The notes under the pieces: model-generated | Told to the model about the DNA's origin: nothing | Databases searched by the model: none | What the model saw: only the letters and a program-made list of their open reading frames with translations | NCBI RefSeq assembly: GCF_030012215.1 | Contig: NZ_JASCXX010000018.1 | Coordinates: forward strand, 52,529-116,528 | DNA from: Anaerobaca lacustris | GTDB taxonomy: Bacteria; Planctomycetota; Phycisphaerae; Sedimentisphaerales; Anaerobacaceae | Direction: 5' to 3' | DNA: 64,000 nt | Made by a program: the position numbers and the translations under genes | In this document: one piece after another, positions 50,117-59,877 of the stretch | Layout of the letters: every line of letters starts with the position of its first letter | Position numbering within the stretch: position 1 is the first letter of the stretch

Positions 50117-51139
50117 CTAAAACGTCATGCCGATGCTGAAGATGTACTTGACGTCGGTGTTGCGTCGGCCGGTGGCCGGGGTCGCATCGTAGTTGAAGAT
50201 CGTCTTGAAATTGGCGAACATGCTCTGGGTCAGGCTGGCCCGCACCTCGGCCGTCGTGGTCAGATAGTAATCGGAGAAGTCGCTGAGGGCCGGGTAGTAC
50301 GTCAGGTCGTGGACGAACTTGACGCTCTTGTTGAGCTGGTGGTCGAAGTTGTACCCCAACTGAGCCGACAGTTCGCTGTTGCTGTCAGGGTCGTTGTCGA
50401 ACTTCTCGTAGAGCGACGCCAGACCGGCCGTGGTCGAGAAGTTCGTCCTCGGCGATTCGATCCACTGATAACCGCCACCGCCACCGACCACGACGCGTCG
50501 GTCCAGATCGGCGATCGCGTCCTTCTCATAGCTGCCGTTGATGAAGGCGAAGAACTTCCGGGTGAAGAAGTAGTCGTACTGGGCCTTGGCCCGCCACCAG
50601 TCTTCTGTCGTTCTCATTTCGCGGTCTATCTTCTGCTCTCCCGTGGCATAATCGGCACTGGCCGTCATGCGGTCCTTGTCGCTGCGCCGGGCCACGCTGA
50701 CGCTGGCGTTGACGGTCTCGGTGGAGGTGTTGCCGCTGGTGGCGGTGAAGCCGGCGGAGATGCTCCCCGTCCACTTGGGCGCCGGCTTGGCCGGCGGGTT
50801 GATCGAGGCCAGGTCGGCCAGTTGGAAGGTCTGGGGCCGCAGGGCGGTGGCCGTGTCGATGGCGAACGCGCCGGCGTCGGCGGCCAGGACGGGCTGATTC
50901 AGGACTGTGCCGTCCTTGAGGTGGACCTCAACGGCGGCGGTGGTGCTGAAGGTCAGCACGTCCGCCAGGGCGACGGTGACCTCGCCTGCGGCGTCGGCCT
51001 TGAAGACGAGTTTGCCGTCGGTGAGCCGGACGAGCGTGCCGGTCAGACGGTCCCCGTTCCTCAAGTAGACTTCATCGGCCTGCGCCACAGCGGTCAGCAG
51101 GACAACACATGACACGGCTGCCACAAGAAAACGATGCAT
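50117..51139 (-). CDS. DUF481 family outer-membrane beta-barrel protein (YdiY-like)
   Basis: 340 residues from the ATG at 51139 with AAAGGAG 7 nt upstream. Signal peptide (FLVAAVSCVVLLTAVAQA). Residues about 20-115 hold small beta repeats (YLRNGDRLTGTLVRLTDGKLVFKAD, VHLKDGTVLNQPV), and residues about 120-340 an anti-parallel barrel (WTGSISAGFTATSGNTSTETVNASVSVARR) ending in the aromatic outer-membrane signal SIGMTF. It points to a Gram-negative outer membrane. Function unknown; homologues respond to stress or salt. Confidence 0.87.
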   Translation of the reverse strand: MHRFLVAAVSCVVLLTAVAQADEVYLRNGDRLTGTLVRLTDGKLVFKADAAGEVTVALADVLTFSTTAAVEVHLKDGTVLNQPVLAADAGAFAIDTATALRPQTFQLADLASINPPAKPAPKWTGSISAGFTATSGNTSTETVNASVSVARRSDKDRMTASADYATGEQKIDREMRTTEDWWRAKAQYDYFFTRKFFAFINGSYEKDAIADLDRRVVVGGGGGYQWIESPRTNFSTTAGLASLYEKFDNDPDSNSELSAQLGYNFDHQLNKSVKFVHDLTYYPALSDFSDYYLTTTAEVRASLTQSMFANFKTIFNYDATPATGRRNTDVKYIFSIGMTF

Positions 51140-51221
51140 GTTCAAGCTCCTTTCACAAAGGTGCGCCTGGCGGATGTCGAGCACCACATCCGTCGGGCGG
51201 CGGGTTCTCCCCTCATCTCTC

Positions 51222-52202
51222 TCACTTCTTGGCGGTTGCCAGTTTGCCTTCCTTGACGTACACGTCGCGCTGCGGGAACGGGATGGTCAGGCCGTTGTCT
51301 TCGAGGGCGATCTTGATGTTGGCGGTCAGGTCGAAATAGGTCCCCCAGTAATCGGTCGATTTGACCCAGGGCCGGACGACGAAGTTCACGCTGCTGTCGC
51401 CCAGCTCTGACACGGCCACAAGCGGCGCCGGGTCGGGCAGGATCCGCTCGTCCTTGGCCAGGACATCCTCGATGACCTTCTTGGCCTTCTTCAGATCGTC
51501 ACCATAGGAGATGCCGATGACCATGTCCACACGGCGGGTTCCGTTGATCGTGAAGTTGCTGATGTTGCCGCCCATGACCTGGCCGTTGGGGACGATGATC
51601 CGCACGTTGTCGGGTGAGCTCAGGACCGTGGTAAAGATGCTGATCTCCTTGACCGTGCCCTTGGCGCCACCGACCTCGACGAAGTCGCCGACGTGGATCG
51701 GCTTGAAGATGAGCATCAGGACACCCGCTGCGAAGTTCGCCAGTCCGCCCTGAAGCGCCAGGCCGACAGCCAGACCGGCGGCACCAAGCACCGCGATGAA
51801 CGAAGTGGTCTGGACCCCCACGTTCGCCAGTGCCGCAAGAACCACAAAGATGAGCATCGCGATGTAGGACAGGTCCTTGATGAACTGCACGAGCATCAGT
51901 TCCATCTTGGCCTTGGTCAAGGCGCTGGCGACCAGGTTCGAGAGCAATCTCGCCACCCACCGCCCGACGAGGAAGATGATCACCGCGCCCAGGATCTTCA
52001 GCCCGTATTGGGCCAGATAGGCATAGAGCTGGTTGAGAACCTCCTGGGCCTTGCTCACGCTCAAGTCACTGATGTCCAGCCCTCCCGCTGTCCCCTCGTT
52101 CGGGTCCCCTGAGGCCGCAGCAGACGCCGTCGTCGCCGCAAGCATCACGGCCGCAAATACGATCCAACCGACCGTTGTTGCCATGGTCCTCTGACCTCTC
52201 AT
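51222..52202 (-). CDS. mscS: Small-conductance mechanosensitive channel (MscS)
   Basis: 326 residues from the ATG at 52202 (AAAGGAC upstream); ATG 52184 is an alternative with AGAGG. An N-terminal signal-like helix (VGWIVFAAVMLAATTASA) is followed by TM1 (LKILGAVIIFLVGRWVARLL), TM2 (YIAMLIFVVLAALANVGV) and the pore helix TM3 (SFIAVLGAAGLAVGLALQGGLANFAAGVLML), then the cytoplasmic vestibule (IHVGDFVEVGGAKGTVKEISIFTTVLSSPDN, RIIVPNG, NFVVRPWVKSTDYW). It releases solutes upon osmotic downshock. Confidence 0.93.
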   Translation of the reverse strand: MRGQRTMATTVGWIVFAAVMLAATTASAAASGDPNEGTAGGLDISDLSVSKAQEVLNQLYAYLAQYGLKILGAVIIFLVGRWVARLLSNLVASALTKAKMELMLVQFIKDLSYIAMLIFVVLAALANVGVQTTSFIAVLGAAGLAVGLALQGGLANFAAGVLMLIFKPIHVGDFVEVGGAKGTVKEISIFTTVLSSPDNVRIIVPNGQVMGGNISNFTINGTRRVDMVIGISYGDDLKKAKKVIEDVLAKDERILPDPAPLVAVSELGDSSVNFVVRPWVKSTDYWGTYFDLTANIKIALEDNGLTIPFPQRDVYVKEGKLATAKK

Positions 52203-52568
52203 GATCTGTCCTTTCACATCCGTGATTGTGAACCTTCAGCCTGTCTTACACACAAACCGTCTCGGCGGACGAGGCGAAAACGGATGTTCATCCGTCGACT
52301 CGTACGATGGAGTGGGAGCGCAAACCTTTAGACAGTAACATATTGGGACCACTCTGGCATTCCAGGGTCTCGTGTTTTTCTGCCCCTTTGCTTCGTCGGC
52401 ACCCTGTTGGCTGCATGGTAGGATTATACGGCATGCGACCTTGAAAAAAAAGCCTCTGTTCCATAGGGTTTTTCCTCAATGTACGAATTGGCCTCGGCAG
52501 GGGGCTCCCGGCCGAATCGACACAAGACCGTTGCATCCGGGGCCGTATCGGCCTACGATGGCGGCCTC

Positions 52569-53885
52569 ATGACGGACCAACACGACAGCTATGCAGAATC
52601 GAGGGCGGCGTATGCCGCCGCATGCCGGCTGCTACCCGGCGGCGTCAATTCCCCCGTCCGCGCCTTCGGCGGCGTCGATCTCGGACCGGTTTTCATCGAG
52701 TCCGCCAAGGGGGCCAGGGTCTTCGATGTCGACGGTCGGGAGTACATCGACTACGTCGGCTCCTGGGGCCCGATGATTCTGGGTCACGCCCACCCGGAGG
52801 TGGTCGCGGCGATCCATGCAGCCGCGGACAAAGGGACATCGTTCGGAGCGCCCACGCAAGCGGAGACGGCGCTGGCCGAGCGGATCGTCGGGGCGATGGC
52901 CTCCATCGAGAAGGTTCGCCTCGTCAGCAGCGGGACCGAAGCGGTGATGAGCGCGGTGCGTCTGGCGCGGGCGTTCACCGGGCGGGAGATGATCGTCAAG
53001 ATGGCCGGCTGCTATCATGGCCACAGCGACTCGTTCCTGGTGGCGGCCGGTTCGGGTGTGGCCGAGCAGGGCACCGCCTCCTGCCCGGGCGTGCCGCGGG
53101 CCCTGGCGCAGTTGACCGTGGTGGCGCCGTACAACGACGCCGCGGCGGTCCGGGCCGCCTTCGAGCGTCACAAGAACCGCATCGCCGCCGTCCTGGTCGA
53201 GCCGGTGGCGGCGAATATGGGGGTGGTCCCGCCGGCGGCGGGCTATCTCGAAACGCTGCGGCGGCTCTGCGACGAGAACGGGACGCTACTGATCTTCGAC
53301 GAAGTGATTTCGGGCTTTCGCGTGGCGTTCGGCGGCGCCCAGGAGCGCTACGGTGTTCGCGCCGATCTGACGTGCCTGGGCAAGATCATCGGCGGGGGGC
53401 TTCCGCTGGCGGCGTTTGGAGGCCGGGCCGCAATCATGGAGCACCTGGCCCCGACCGGGAAGGTCTACCAGGCCGGTACGCTCAGCGGCAATCCCATCGC
53501 CACGGCTGCGGCGATCGCGACGCTCGACCTGTTGGCCCGGCCCGGCTGTTACGAGCGGCTCGAATCCTTGGGTGCGGCGCTGGAATCGGGGCTCGCCCGT
53601 GCGGCGGCCCGGGCCGGCGTGCCCCTGACGATCAACCGCGTCGGATCGATCCTCAGCGGGTTTTTCTGCGACCGGCCGGTGCGGGATTTCGCCGACGTGC
53701 AGGCGACGGACATCGCTCGCTTCAAACGGTTCTTCGCCGAGATGCTTGAACGCGGCGTGTATCTGGCGCCCAGCGCCTACGAGGCCATGTTCGTCTCGCT
53801 GGCCCACACCGACGCCGATATCGGGCGGACCGTCGAAGCCGCCCAGGCCAGTCTCAAGGCCGTCGCCCGCGCTATTCGCCTTTGA
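52569..53885 (+). CDS. hemL: Glutamate-1-semialdehyde 2,1-aminomutase
   Basis: 438 residues from the ATG at 52569, standard for HemL (about 430). No strong Shine-Dalgarno is visible. Class III aminotransferase motifs: LLPGGVNSPVRAFGGV, YIDYVGSWGPMILGHAHP, SSGTEAVMSAVRLARAFTGR, CYHGHSDSFLV, LIFDEVISGFRVAFGG and the PLP-lysine motif LTCLGKIIGGGLPLAAFGG. It makes 5-aminolevulinate for tetrapyrroles. Its end overlaps the convergent EIIA gene by 14 bp. Confidence 0.95.
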   Translation: MTDQHDSYAESRAAYAAACRLLPGGVNSPVRAFGGVDLGPVFIESAKGARVFDVDGREYIDYVGSWGPMILGHAHPEVVAAIHAAADKGTSFGAPTQAETALAERIVGAMASIEKVRLVSSGTEAVMSAVRLARAFTGREMIVKMAGCYHGHSDSFLVAAGSGVAEQGTASCPGVPRALAQLTVVAPYNDAAAVRAAFERHKNRIAAVLVEPVAANMGVVPPAAGYLETLRRLCDENGTLLIFDEVISGFRVAFGGAQERYGVRADLTCLGKIIGGGLPLAAFGGRAAIMEHLAPTGKVYQAGTLSGNPIATAAAIATLDLLARPGCYERLESLGAALESGLARAAARAGVPLTINRVGSILSGFFCDRPVRDFADVQATDIARFKRFFAEMLERGVYLAPSAYEAMFVSLAHTDADIGRTVEAAQASLKAVARAIRL

Positions 53886-54321
53886 TCAGCTCGACGACTT
53901 CGCGTGCGTCTTTGGCTTCGGTCAGGGCCCGGCAGAACGCCTTCGACTGGACCAGCTTGACGATTTCGGCCAGGGCCTCGACGTGCGGGCCCGACTGGTT
54001 CGGCGGCGCCACCAGCATGAAGAACAGCCTGGAGGGTTGGCCGTCGATGGAGGCGAAGTCGATCCCCTCCGGTGAGATGCCGAGCGCCAATTTCAGCCTG
54101 GATACGGCCGCGCTCTTGCCGTGAGGCACGGCGATGCCGCTTTCCAGCCCGGTGCTCAGTTTCTCCTCCCGTTCCCGAATGGCCGCAAGCACGGCGTCGT
54201 AGTCTTCGATTTCACCGGCATCTTTGAGTATTTGAACGAGTTCTCGCAGGACGCCTGCCTTGTCGGTCGAGACCAAGGGGATCCGGACGATCTTCTCTTG
54301 CACCAAATCAATGAACGCCAT
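53872..54321 (-). CDS. PTS EIIA type-2 (PtsN-like) regulatory protein
   Basis: 149 residues. EIIA(Ntr/Fru) fold with the phosphorylatable histidine in GIAVPHGKSAAV (about residue 68), preceded by REREEKLSTGLESG, and LFFMLVAPPNQSGPHVEALAEIVKLV downstream. No EIIB/EIIC permease is nearby, so it is likely regulatory like PtsN. It is 51 bp downstream of the universal stress gene and is the last gene in the V-ATPase run. Confidence 0.88.
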   Translation of the reverse strand: MAFIDLVQEKIVRIPLVSTDKAGVLRELVQILKDAGEIEDYDAVLAAIREREEKLSTGLESGIAVPHGKSAAVSRLKLALGISPEGIDFASIDGQPSRLFFMLVAPPNQSGPHVEALAEIVKLVQSKAFCRALTEAKDAREVVELIKGE

Positions 54322-54372
54322 GCCCTACTTCTCCTGAAATCCCATGTGACTGCACAACAACCCATCGCCGGA

Positions 54373-54858
54373 TCAAACCAGCGATTCGTACATTTCCCAG
54401 ACCTTGTCTTCGTCTTTGGCGATCAGGACCGAACAGGGGACCATGCGCATCGCGCGTTCGGTCTCGTCGTAGAACTCGTCGCGCCGGCTGCGGATTCGCG
54501 CCAGCTCGCCGATGACGAGAAGGTCCACTTCTTCTTCGTTGATGAGGTCGACGATCTCCTTGTGAACGCTGCCTCGGCTGCTTCTCGGAATGATGGAGAC
54601 GCCCTTCTTGAGGGCCAGCTCGTTGACGTAGTTCAGATACCGCTGGGCGTCGGCCTCCATGTCGTGCTCGTATTCCATCTGCTCATCCTGGAGGAAGATC
54701 CGTGCTTTGAGCAGGTCCTCCATCGCCTTGGTGTTGATGACGTACAGGGCGATGAGGTCGGCCTTGTAGAAGGAGGCCAGACAGATCGCGTACTGTGCGG
54801 CCGTGATCGACGGTTCGGTCCCGTCCACGTACACGAGAATCTTCTTCGGGGTACTCAC
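54373..54858 (-). CDS. Universal stress protein (UspA family)
   Basis: 161 residues. Usp fold: N-terminal KILVYVDGTEPSITAAQYAICLASFYKADLIALYVIN, a variable middle (EDLLKARIFLQDEQMEYEHDME), EIVDLINEEEVDLLVIGELAR, and the C-terminal MRMVPCSVLIAKDED. The nucleotide-binding G-2x-G-9x-G(S/T) motif is not intact, so ATP binding is uncertain. Its start overlaps the stop of V-ATPase subunit D by 4 bp, indicating translational coupling with the ATPase. Confidence 0.85.
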   Translation of the reverse strand: MSTPKKILVYVDGTEPSITAAQYAICLASFYKADLIALYVINTKAMEDLLKARIFLQDEQMEYEHDMEADAQRYLNYVNELALKKGVSIIPRSSRGSVHKEIVDLINEEEVDLLVIGELARIRSRRDEFYDETERAMRMVPCSVLIAKDEDKVWEMYESLV

Positions 54859-55508
54859 GGTTGGCCTCCATCGTCTTGTTGTGCCTTCTTGCGGTCAAGG
54901 TTCTCCTTGACCATTTTCATGAGCACGAACATGTCGCGTTCGTTCTCTTCGAGGCGGCCCTGGATGTAGTGCACGGCTTCCTTGAGATCGGGAATGGCGA
55001 CCTTCTCGAGTGCGTTGACCTTTCGGATCGTCTTCTTGACCTCGTTGGCCAGCCGCAGGACGGAGACTCTCAGCTCCGAGAGTTTCCCGAGCAGCTTGAG
55101 CGCCTCCTTGAAGAACGACAGCGCGCTGTCGATCCAAAAGCTGTTGCCCATGGGGCTGTAGTACGGCGCGTTCTCCGTGAACTCCGTTTCGATCACGGGA
55201 AGACTGACGCCCATGACCCGGCGCGAGCCGACCGTAATGCGCGTCGAGATGTGCGCGGCGCCGGTGAGATACTGGACCTTGAGCCGGCCCATGTCGAGGA
55301 TCGCCTCTTCGAGCGCCTCGTAGGCGCGGGCCAGGGCCTTGTCCACGCGGCTCTGGAAGTCCGCCGTCTGGTCCACCAGGGCCAGCAGCTCGATGATGAG
55401 GATGTTCCGCTTCTGGTCGAGCAGCTCGTGCCCCTGCTGGGCGAAGGTCAGATCGCTTCGCAGCCGCAGCAGGTTCGTTTTCGTCGGTGCGTGACTCAGT
55501 TGTGCCAT
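54855..55508 (-). CDS. atpD: V-type ATP synthase subunit D
   Basis: 217 residues from the ATG at 55508. V-ATPase D/A-type central stalk: PTKTNLLRLRSDLTFAQQGHELLDQKRNILIIELL at the N-terminus, long coiled-coil helices at both ends, RRVMGVSLPVIETEF and ALEKVAIPDLKEAVHYIQGRLEENERDMF. It is the rotor shaft inside the A3B3 head. It is separated from subunit B by 171 bp holding a repeat element. Confidence 0.93.
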   Translation of the reverse strand: MAQLSHAPTKTNLLRLRSDLTFAQQGHELLDQKRNILIIELLALVDQTADFQSRVDKALARAYEALEEAILDMGRLKVQYLTGAAHISTRITVGSRRVMGVSLPVIETEFTENAPYYSPMGNSFWIDSALSFFKEALKLLGKLSELRVSVLRLANEVKKTIRKVNALEKVAIPDLKEAVHYIQGRLEENERDMFVLMKMVKENLDRKKAQQDDGGQP

Positions 55509-55523
55509 GACAATCCAAAATTC

Positions 55524-55660
55524 GAAATTCGAATATTGAAATCCGAAACAAGCACGAATGGCCAAAACCTCAGAATCCGAAACGGAACTCCGCCGTTTGT
55601 CATTGCCAACATTTCGATTTCGAATTTGTTTCGGATTTCGGATTTCGTGTTTCGGATTTT
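55524..55660. repeat. TTCGGA/TTCGAA-rich inverted repeat element between atpB and atpD
   Basis: A 14-bp arm GAAATCCGAAACAA (55538-55551) is exactly complementary to TTGTTTCGGATTTC (55626-55639), with further short repeats of TTCGAAT and TTTCGGAT around them. This AT-richer patch can fold into a large hairpin between two V-ATPase genes and may alter their relative expression. Confidence 0.7.
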
Positions 55661-55679
55661 CGCCTGGCGGCCTTGCCCA

Positions 55680-57080
55680 TCAGGCGCCGTAGTACTTCTC
55701 GATTTCCTCTTCCGTGACGCGGTGCAGCTCCTCCACGGGCAGCGTCCGCAGCACCTCCCAGCCCAGGTCGAGGGTCTGCTCGATGGTCCGCTCCTCGTCC
55801 TTGCGTTGGGAGACGAACCGCTGCTCGAATTGCTGTCCGAATTCGAGGTAGTTGTGGTCGAGCGGGGTCAGCTCCTCCTCGCCGATGACCGAGGCGAGGT
55901 TGCGGACGTCCTTGACATAGCTGTAGGCGGCGAAGAGCTGGCTGGCCAGGTGCGGATGGTCCTCGCGCGTCATGCCTTCGCCGATGCCGTCCTTCATCAG
56001 GCGGCTCAGCGAGGGCAGTCCGGCTACCGGGGGATAGATCCCGCGCCCGTCCATGTCGCGCTCGAAGACGATCTGGCCTTCGGTGATGTACCCGGTCAGG
56101 TCGGGAACCGGATGGCTGATGTCGTCGTTCGGCATCGTCAAAATCGGCAGCAGGGTGATCGAGCCCGCATGGTCCTTGATCATGCCGGAGCGTTCGTACA
56201 ATTCGGCCAGGTCCGAGTACAGGTAGCCGGGATAGCCTTTTCGTGATGGAATCTCGCCTCGGATCGTGGAGATCTCCCGCAGCGATTCGCAGTAGTTGGT
56301 CATGTCGGTCATGATGACCAGCACGTGCATGTCCTCGGTGAAGGCCAGGTGCTCGGCCAACGTCAGCGCCGTCCTCGGCGTGATCAATCGCTCGATGGAC
56401 GGGTCGTCGGCCAGCGAGAGGAACAGCGCGACGTTGTCGAGCACGCCGCTTTCCTCGAACGAGCGGACGAAGAACTGGGCCACGTCGTGCTTGACGCCCA
56501 TCGCCGCGAACACCACCGCGAACTCGGTCGTGGTGCCTCGGATCTTGGCCTGCCGCGCGATCTGGGCGGCCAGCTCGTTGTGGGGCAGGCCGTTGCCCGA
56601 GAAGATGGGCAGCTTCTGGCCGCGGATCAGCGTGTTCATCCCGTCGATGACGGAGATGCCCGTCTGCACGAAATCGCGTGGATACTGGCGGGCCGTCGGA
56701 TTGATGGCCATGCCGTTGATGTCCCGCTCGACGTCGCTGCGTTGCGGCGGACCGCCGTCGATGGGCCGGCCCAGGCCGTTGAAGACCCGGCCGAGCATCT
56801 CGCGCGAGACGGACAGGGTCAGCGGCTCGCCCGAGAAGCGGACCCGCGTCCCCGGCAACGTCAGGCCGGAGGTGCCCTCGAACACCTGCGCCACGACGGC
56901 GGTCGTCGAGGATTCGAGCACGATGCCCAGCCGCACCCGTCCGTCCTTGTCCACACACTCGATCAACTCACGATAGCCCACCGGATGCGTCTTGCGGACG
57001 AAGATCAGCGGGCCGTCGATCTTGTCGACGCCGATGTACTCACGACCGGACAGAAGGCGGCTGTTCTTCACGTCAGGCAT
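55680..57080 (-). CDS. atpB: V-type ATP synthase subunit B (non-catalytic)
   Basis: 466 residues from the ATG at 57080 with GGAGG 6 nt upstream. V/A-type B signatures: [68 protein letters not shown] (the degenerate P-loop of B subunits), [25 protein letters not shown] and [20 protein letters not shown]. It alternates with A in the A3B3 head. It overlaps the subunit A gene by 8 bp. Confidence 0.96.
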   Translation of the reverse strand: MPDVKNSRLLSGREYIGVDKIDGPLIFVRKTHPVGYRELIECVDKDGRVRLGIVLESSTTAVVAQVFEGTSGLTLPGTRVRFSGEPLTLSVSREMLGRVFNGLGRPIDGGPPQRSDVERDINGMAINPTARQYPRDFVQTGISVIDGMNTLIRGQKLPIFSGNGLPHNELAAQIARQAKIRGTTTEFAVVFAAMGVKHDVAQFFVRSFEESGVLDNVALFLSLADDPSIERLITPRTALTLAEHLAFTEDMHVLVIMTDMTNYCESLREISTIRGEIPSRKGYPGYLYSDLAELYERSGMIKDHAGSITLLPILTMPNDDISHPVPDLTGYITEGQIVFERDMDGRGIYPPVAGLPSLSRLMKDGIGEGMTREDHPHLASQLFAAYSYVKDVRNLASVIGEEELTPLDHNYLEFGQQFEQRFVSQRKDEERTIEQTLDLGWEVLRTLPVEELHRVTEEEIEKYYGA

Positions 57081-58845
57081 GCAGGGCCTCCACTTGATCC
57101 ATCGCACGCTCCAGGCGCGCCTCGATCTTGTCCAGCCCGGACAGATCGTCGTTCGGTATGGAAAACTTCATCTTCACGATGTCCTGATAGACCTTCATTC
57201 GCTTGAGCTTCATCAGCGTCGCGCCGTTCTTGATCGCCTCGGAGCCGCGCTGCCAGTACGTGACGATGATGTGCATCATTTTGGCCTGCTTCTGCACGGT
57301 CGAGTAGGCGTCGATCTTGTCGAAGGCGTTCTGCTGGAGGAACGCGTTCTTGAACAGGGTGCAGACCTCCAGAATGAATCGCTGTGTGTCGGGCAGTGCG
57401 TCCGGGCCGACCAGCTTGACCACCTGCTGGAGGCGGATCTCCCGGTGCAGCAGCTCCATGATCTCGGTGCGGTCGGCGAACCACTGCGGGCCGACCTCCT
57501 GCTCCCACCAGGCGGTCATGCTGCTGAGGTATTCGCTGTAGCTGTCGAGCCAGGAGATGGCCGGGTAGTGCCGCGCGTTGGCCAGGTTCCGGTCGAGGGC
57601 CCAGAAGCAGCGGATGAACCGCTTGGTGTGCTGGGTCACCGGCTCGGAGAAGTCGCCGCCGGGCGGCGAGACCGCGCCGATGATGCTCACGGAGCCGTCT
57701 TGGCCGCACAGCGCCTCCATCGAGCCGGCGCGCTCGTAGAACTCGGCGATCTTGGTCGGCAGATAGGCGGGGAAGCCTTCTTCGGCCGGCATCTCCTCCA
57801 TGCGGCCCGAAAGCTCCCGCAGCGCCTCGGCCCACCGCGAGGTCGAGTCGGCCATGATCGCCACGTGATAGCCCTGGTCGCGGAAGTACTCGGCCATCGT
57901 GATGCCCGTGTAGATGCTGGCCTCGCGCGCCGAGACGGGCATGTTCGAGGTGTTGGCGATCAGGATCGTCCTCTCCATCAGTGAACGTCCCGTTCGCGGG
58001 TCGATCAGCTTGGGGAACTCGGTCAGGACGTCGGTGATCTCGTTGCCGCGCTCGCCGCAGCCGATGTAGACGATCAGGTCGGCGTCGCACCACTTCGCGA
58101 CCGCCTGCTGCGTCATGGTCTTGCCCGTGCCGAACCCGCCCGGGATCGAGACGGTTCCCCCCTTGGCGACCGGGAACAGGGCGTCGATCACCCGTTGTCC
58201 GGTGATCAGCGGCGCCTCCAACGGCAGGCGTTTCCGCGTCGGACGCTGCACGCGGATCGGCCAGCGATGCATGAGGAACAATTCCTTGGTTTTCGAATCG
58301 GCCGCCTTCAGGACGGCGATCGGCTCATCGACGGTGTAGTCGCCTTCCGGGACGATGGATTCCAGAACGCCCGCGTCGCCCGGGGGCACGAGGATCTTGT
58401 GCAGAAGGTTCTCCGTCTCCTGCACGGTGCCCAGGATCGCACCGCCCGACAGCGCATCGCCCGCCTTGGCCGTCGGGACGAAGCGCCACTTCGTCTGCCG
58501 ATCGAGAGAGGCGACGGTGACGCCGCGCTGGATATAGATGCCCGAGGTCGCGCGAATCGCTTCGAGCGGTCTCTGGATGCCGTCGTAGACCGTGCCGATC
58601 ATGCCCGGTCCCAGCTCGACCGACAGCGGCATGCCGGCGCCGTAGACCGGGTCGTGCGGCGCGATGCCCGTCGTGTCCTCGTAGACCTGAACGACGGCGC
58701 TGTCCTTTTCGAGCTTGATCAGCTCGCCGACGAGGTTCTCCTCGCCGACGCGGACCAGTTCGAACATCTCCGCGTCGGTGATGCCCATCACCTCGACGAC
58801 CGGGCCGTTGACCCGCTTGATCCGTCCTACAATTCTGTCCTTCAT
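57073..58845 (-). CDS. atpA: V-type ATP synthase subunit A (catalytic)
   Basis: 590 residues. The ATG at 58845 is preferred over the GTG at 58851. Walker [14 protein letters not shown], the V-type non-homologous bulge region ([27 protein letters not shown]), [16 protein letters not shown] with the catalytic glutamate, and [33 protein letters not shown]. It hydrolyses or synthesises ATP coupled to ion flow. It starts 2 bp after the subunit E stop. Confidence 0.96.
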   Translation of the reverse strand: MKDRIVGRIKRVNGPVVEVMGITDAEMFELVRVGEENLVGELIKLEKDSAVVQVYEDTTGIAPHDPVYGAGMPLSVELGPGMIGTVYDGIQRPLEAIRATSGIYIQRGVTVASLDRQTKWRFVPTAKAGDALSGGAILGTVQETENLLHKILVPPGDAGVLESIVPEGDYTVDEPIAVLKAADSKTKELFLMHRWPIRVQRPTRKRLPLEAPLITGQRVIDALFPVAKGGTVSIPGGFGTGKTMTQQAVAKWCDADLIVYIGCGERGNEITDVLTEFPKLIDPRTGRSLMERTILIANTSNMPVSAREASIYTGITMAEYFRDQGYHVAIMADSTSRWAEALRELSGRMEEMPAEEGFPAYLPTKIAEFYERAGSMEALCGQDGSVSIIGAVSPPGGDFSEPVTQHTKRFIRCFWALDRNLANARHYPAISWLDSYSEYLSSMTAWWEQEVGPQWFADRTEIMELLHREIRLQQVVKLVGPDALPDTQRFILEVCTLFKNAFLQQNAFDKIDAYSTVQKQAKMMHIIVTYWQRGSEAIKNGATLMKLKRMKVYQDIVKMKFSIPNDDLSGLDKIEARLERAMDQVEALHA

Positions 58846-58847
58846 GG

Positions 58848-59495
58848 TCACTCTTCTCGACGGCCGGCGAACAGCCGATCGTAAATCTGCTTCTGTATCT
58901 CGCGCTGCTTTCGCAGCATTCTCGTTCGGACCTGGTTGTTGAAGGCCATGCGTCCGTCCATCGTCGTCAGAATCACACCCTGGCCTTTCAAGGGCGGGTC
59001 CTCCGAAAGCGTCAGCGTCACCTGTTTGCCCGTCTGCGCCCGGACCCGCTCGGCGACGCGTTGGAGCATCGCCGCGTCGATCAGGGGACGCTCGCGGTGC
59101 GAGGCGTTGACCTGTGCGGCGTCCGCTTCGAGGCCGATGGCCGCCTCGACGATCCAGTTCGTCAGCGTGGTCCTGTAGTCCGGCTCATCGATCATCGAGC
59201 CGAACCTCTCTTCCACCCGGTCCATGATCCGATGGACCAGGGCGTCGCGCATTTCGAGCGACCGGCGTTTGATCTCCAGCTCGACGGCCGAGAGGGTCTT
59301 GCGCCGGATCGACTCGGCCTGCTCGTCGGCCTTGCTCTGCGCCTCGTTCAGGATCGACTCGATCTTCTGGCGGGCATAGTGTCTCTTTTCCTCGGCCGCA
59401 CTCCGGGCGTCCGCCAGGAGTTTCTGCTCCTCGGCGCGGGCGTCGGCCTCGATGCCGGAGATCAGGGCTGTGATTCCTTGCTCAACAGGCTCCAT
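58848..59495 (-). CDS. atpE: V-type ATP synthase subunit E
   Basis: 215 residues. The N-terminal half is a long charged coiled coil (IEADARAEEQKLLADARSAAEEKRHYARQKI continuing to about residue 95), and the C-terminal globular part has LIDAAMLQRVAERVRAQ, GVILTTMDGRMAFNNQVRTRM and QIYDRLFAG. It pairs with the small H/G-type subunit as peripheral stalk. Confidence 0.88.
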   Translation of the reverse strand: MEPVEQGITALISGIEADARAEEQKLLADARSAAEEKRHYARQKIESILNEAQSKADEQAESIRRKTLSAVELEIKRRSLEMRDALVHRIMDRVEERFGSMIDEPDYRTTLTNWIVEAAIGLEADAAQVNASHRERPLIDAAMLQRVAERVRAQTGKQVTLTLSEDPPLKGQGVILTTMDGRMAFNNQVRTRMLRKQREIQKQIYDRLFAGRREE

Positions 59496-59564
59496 AGAAA
59501 CGGTTTCCTTGGCGAAACGGGTCTCTCGACCGGTCCTCGCAGTGGACGGATCGGCCTTCGGCGA

Positions 59565-59870
59565 TCACAACTTCAATCCGATGGCGGTATTGACCATTTC
59601 CTTGACACTCGGGCGGTTCGGCATCGGGCCATGACGGTCGGGGATCTCCACGACCAGCGGGAAGCTCTCGCGGAACACGTACCGATCCACCGTCGGGCGG
59701 ATCATGTCCGCGACGCGTTCGGTCACGATCACGATGCTCGTCTCCTTGTCGGCGACGATGTCCTGAAAGGCGCGCAGGGCCTCTTCGGCGTTGGTGGCGA
59801 CCTTGCCCAACACGCCGACGATTGCAAAGCCCAGAACGGTCTCTTCGTCGCCTATGATCGAGTATCTCAT
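59565..59870 (-). CDS. atpF: V-type ATP synthase subunit F
   Basis: 101 residues, standard F size: MRYSIIGDEETVLGFAIVGV, ALRAFQDIVADKETSIVIVTERVADMIRP, and a C-terminal helix (PSVKEMVNTAIGLKL). It caps the central stalk with D. It lies 7 bp after the K gene and 69 bp before E. Confidence 0.93.
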   Translation of the reverse strand: MRYSIIGDEETVLGFAIVGVLGKVATNAEEALRAFQDIVADKETSIVIVTERVADMIRPTVDRYVFRESFPLVVEIPDRHGPMPNRPSVKEMVNTAIGLKL

Positions 59871-59877
59871 GGGACCG

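Noticed and set aside
52441..52475. A-run/T-run with weak hairpin upstream of hemL, possible minus-strand terminator
   Set aside because: The stem has mismatches and no minus-strand gene reads into it from the right.
52531..52559. TTGCAT-17-TACGAT as hemL promoter
   Set aside because: It would place the start of transcription about 3 nt before the ATG; possible for leaderless mRNA but unsupported.
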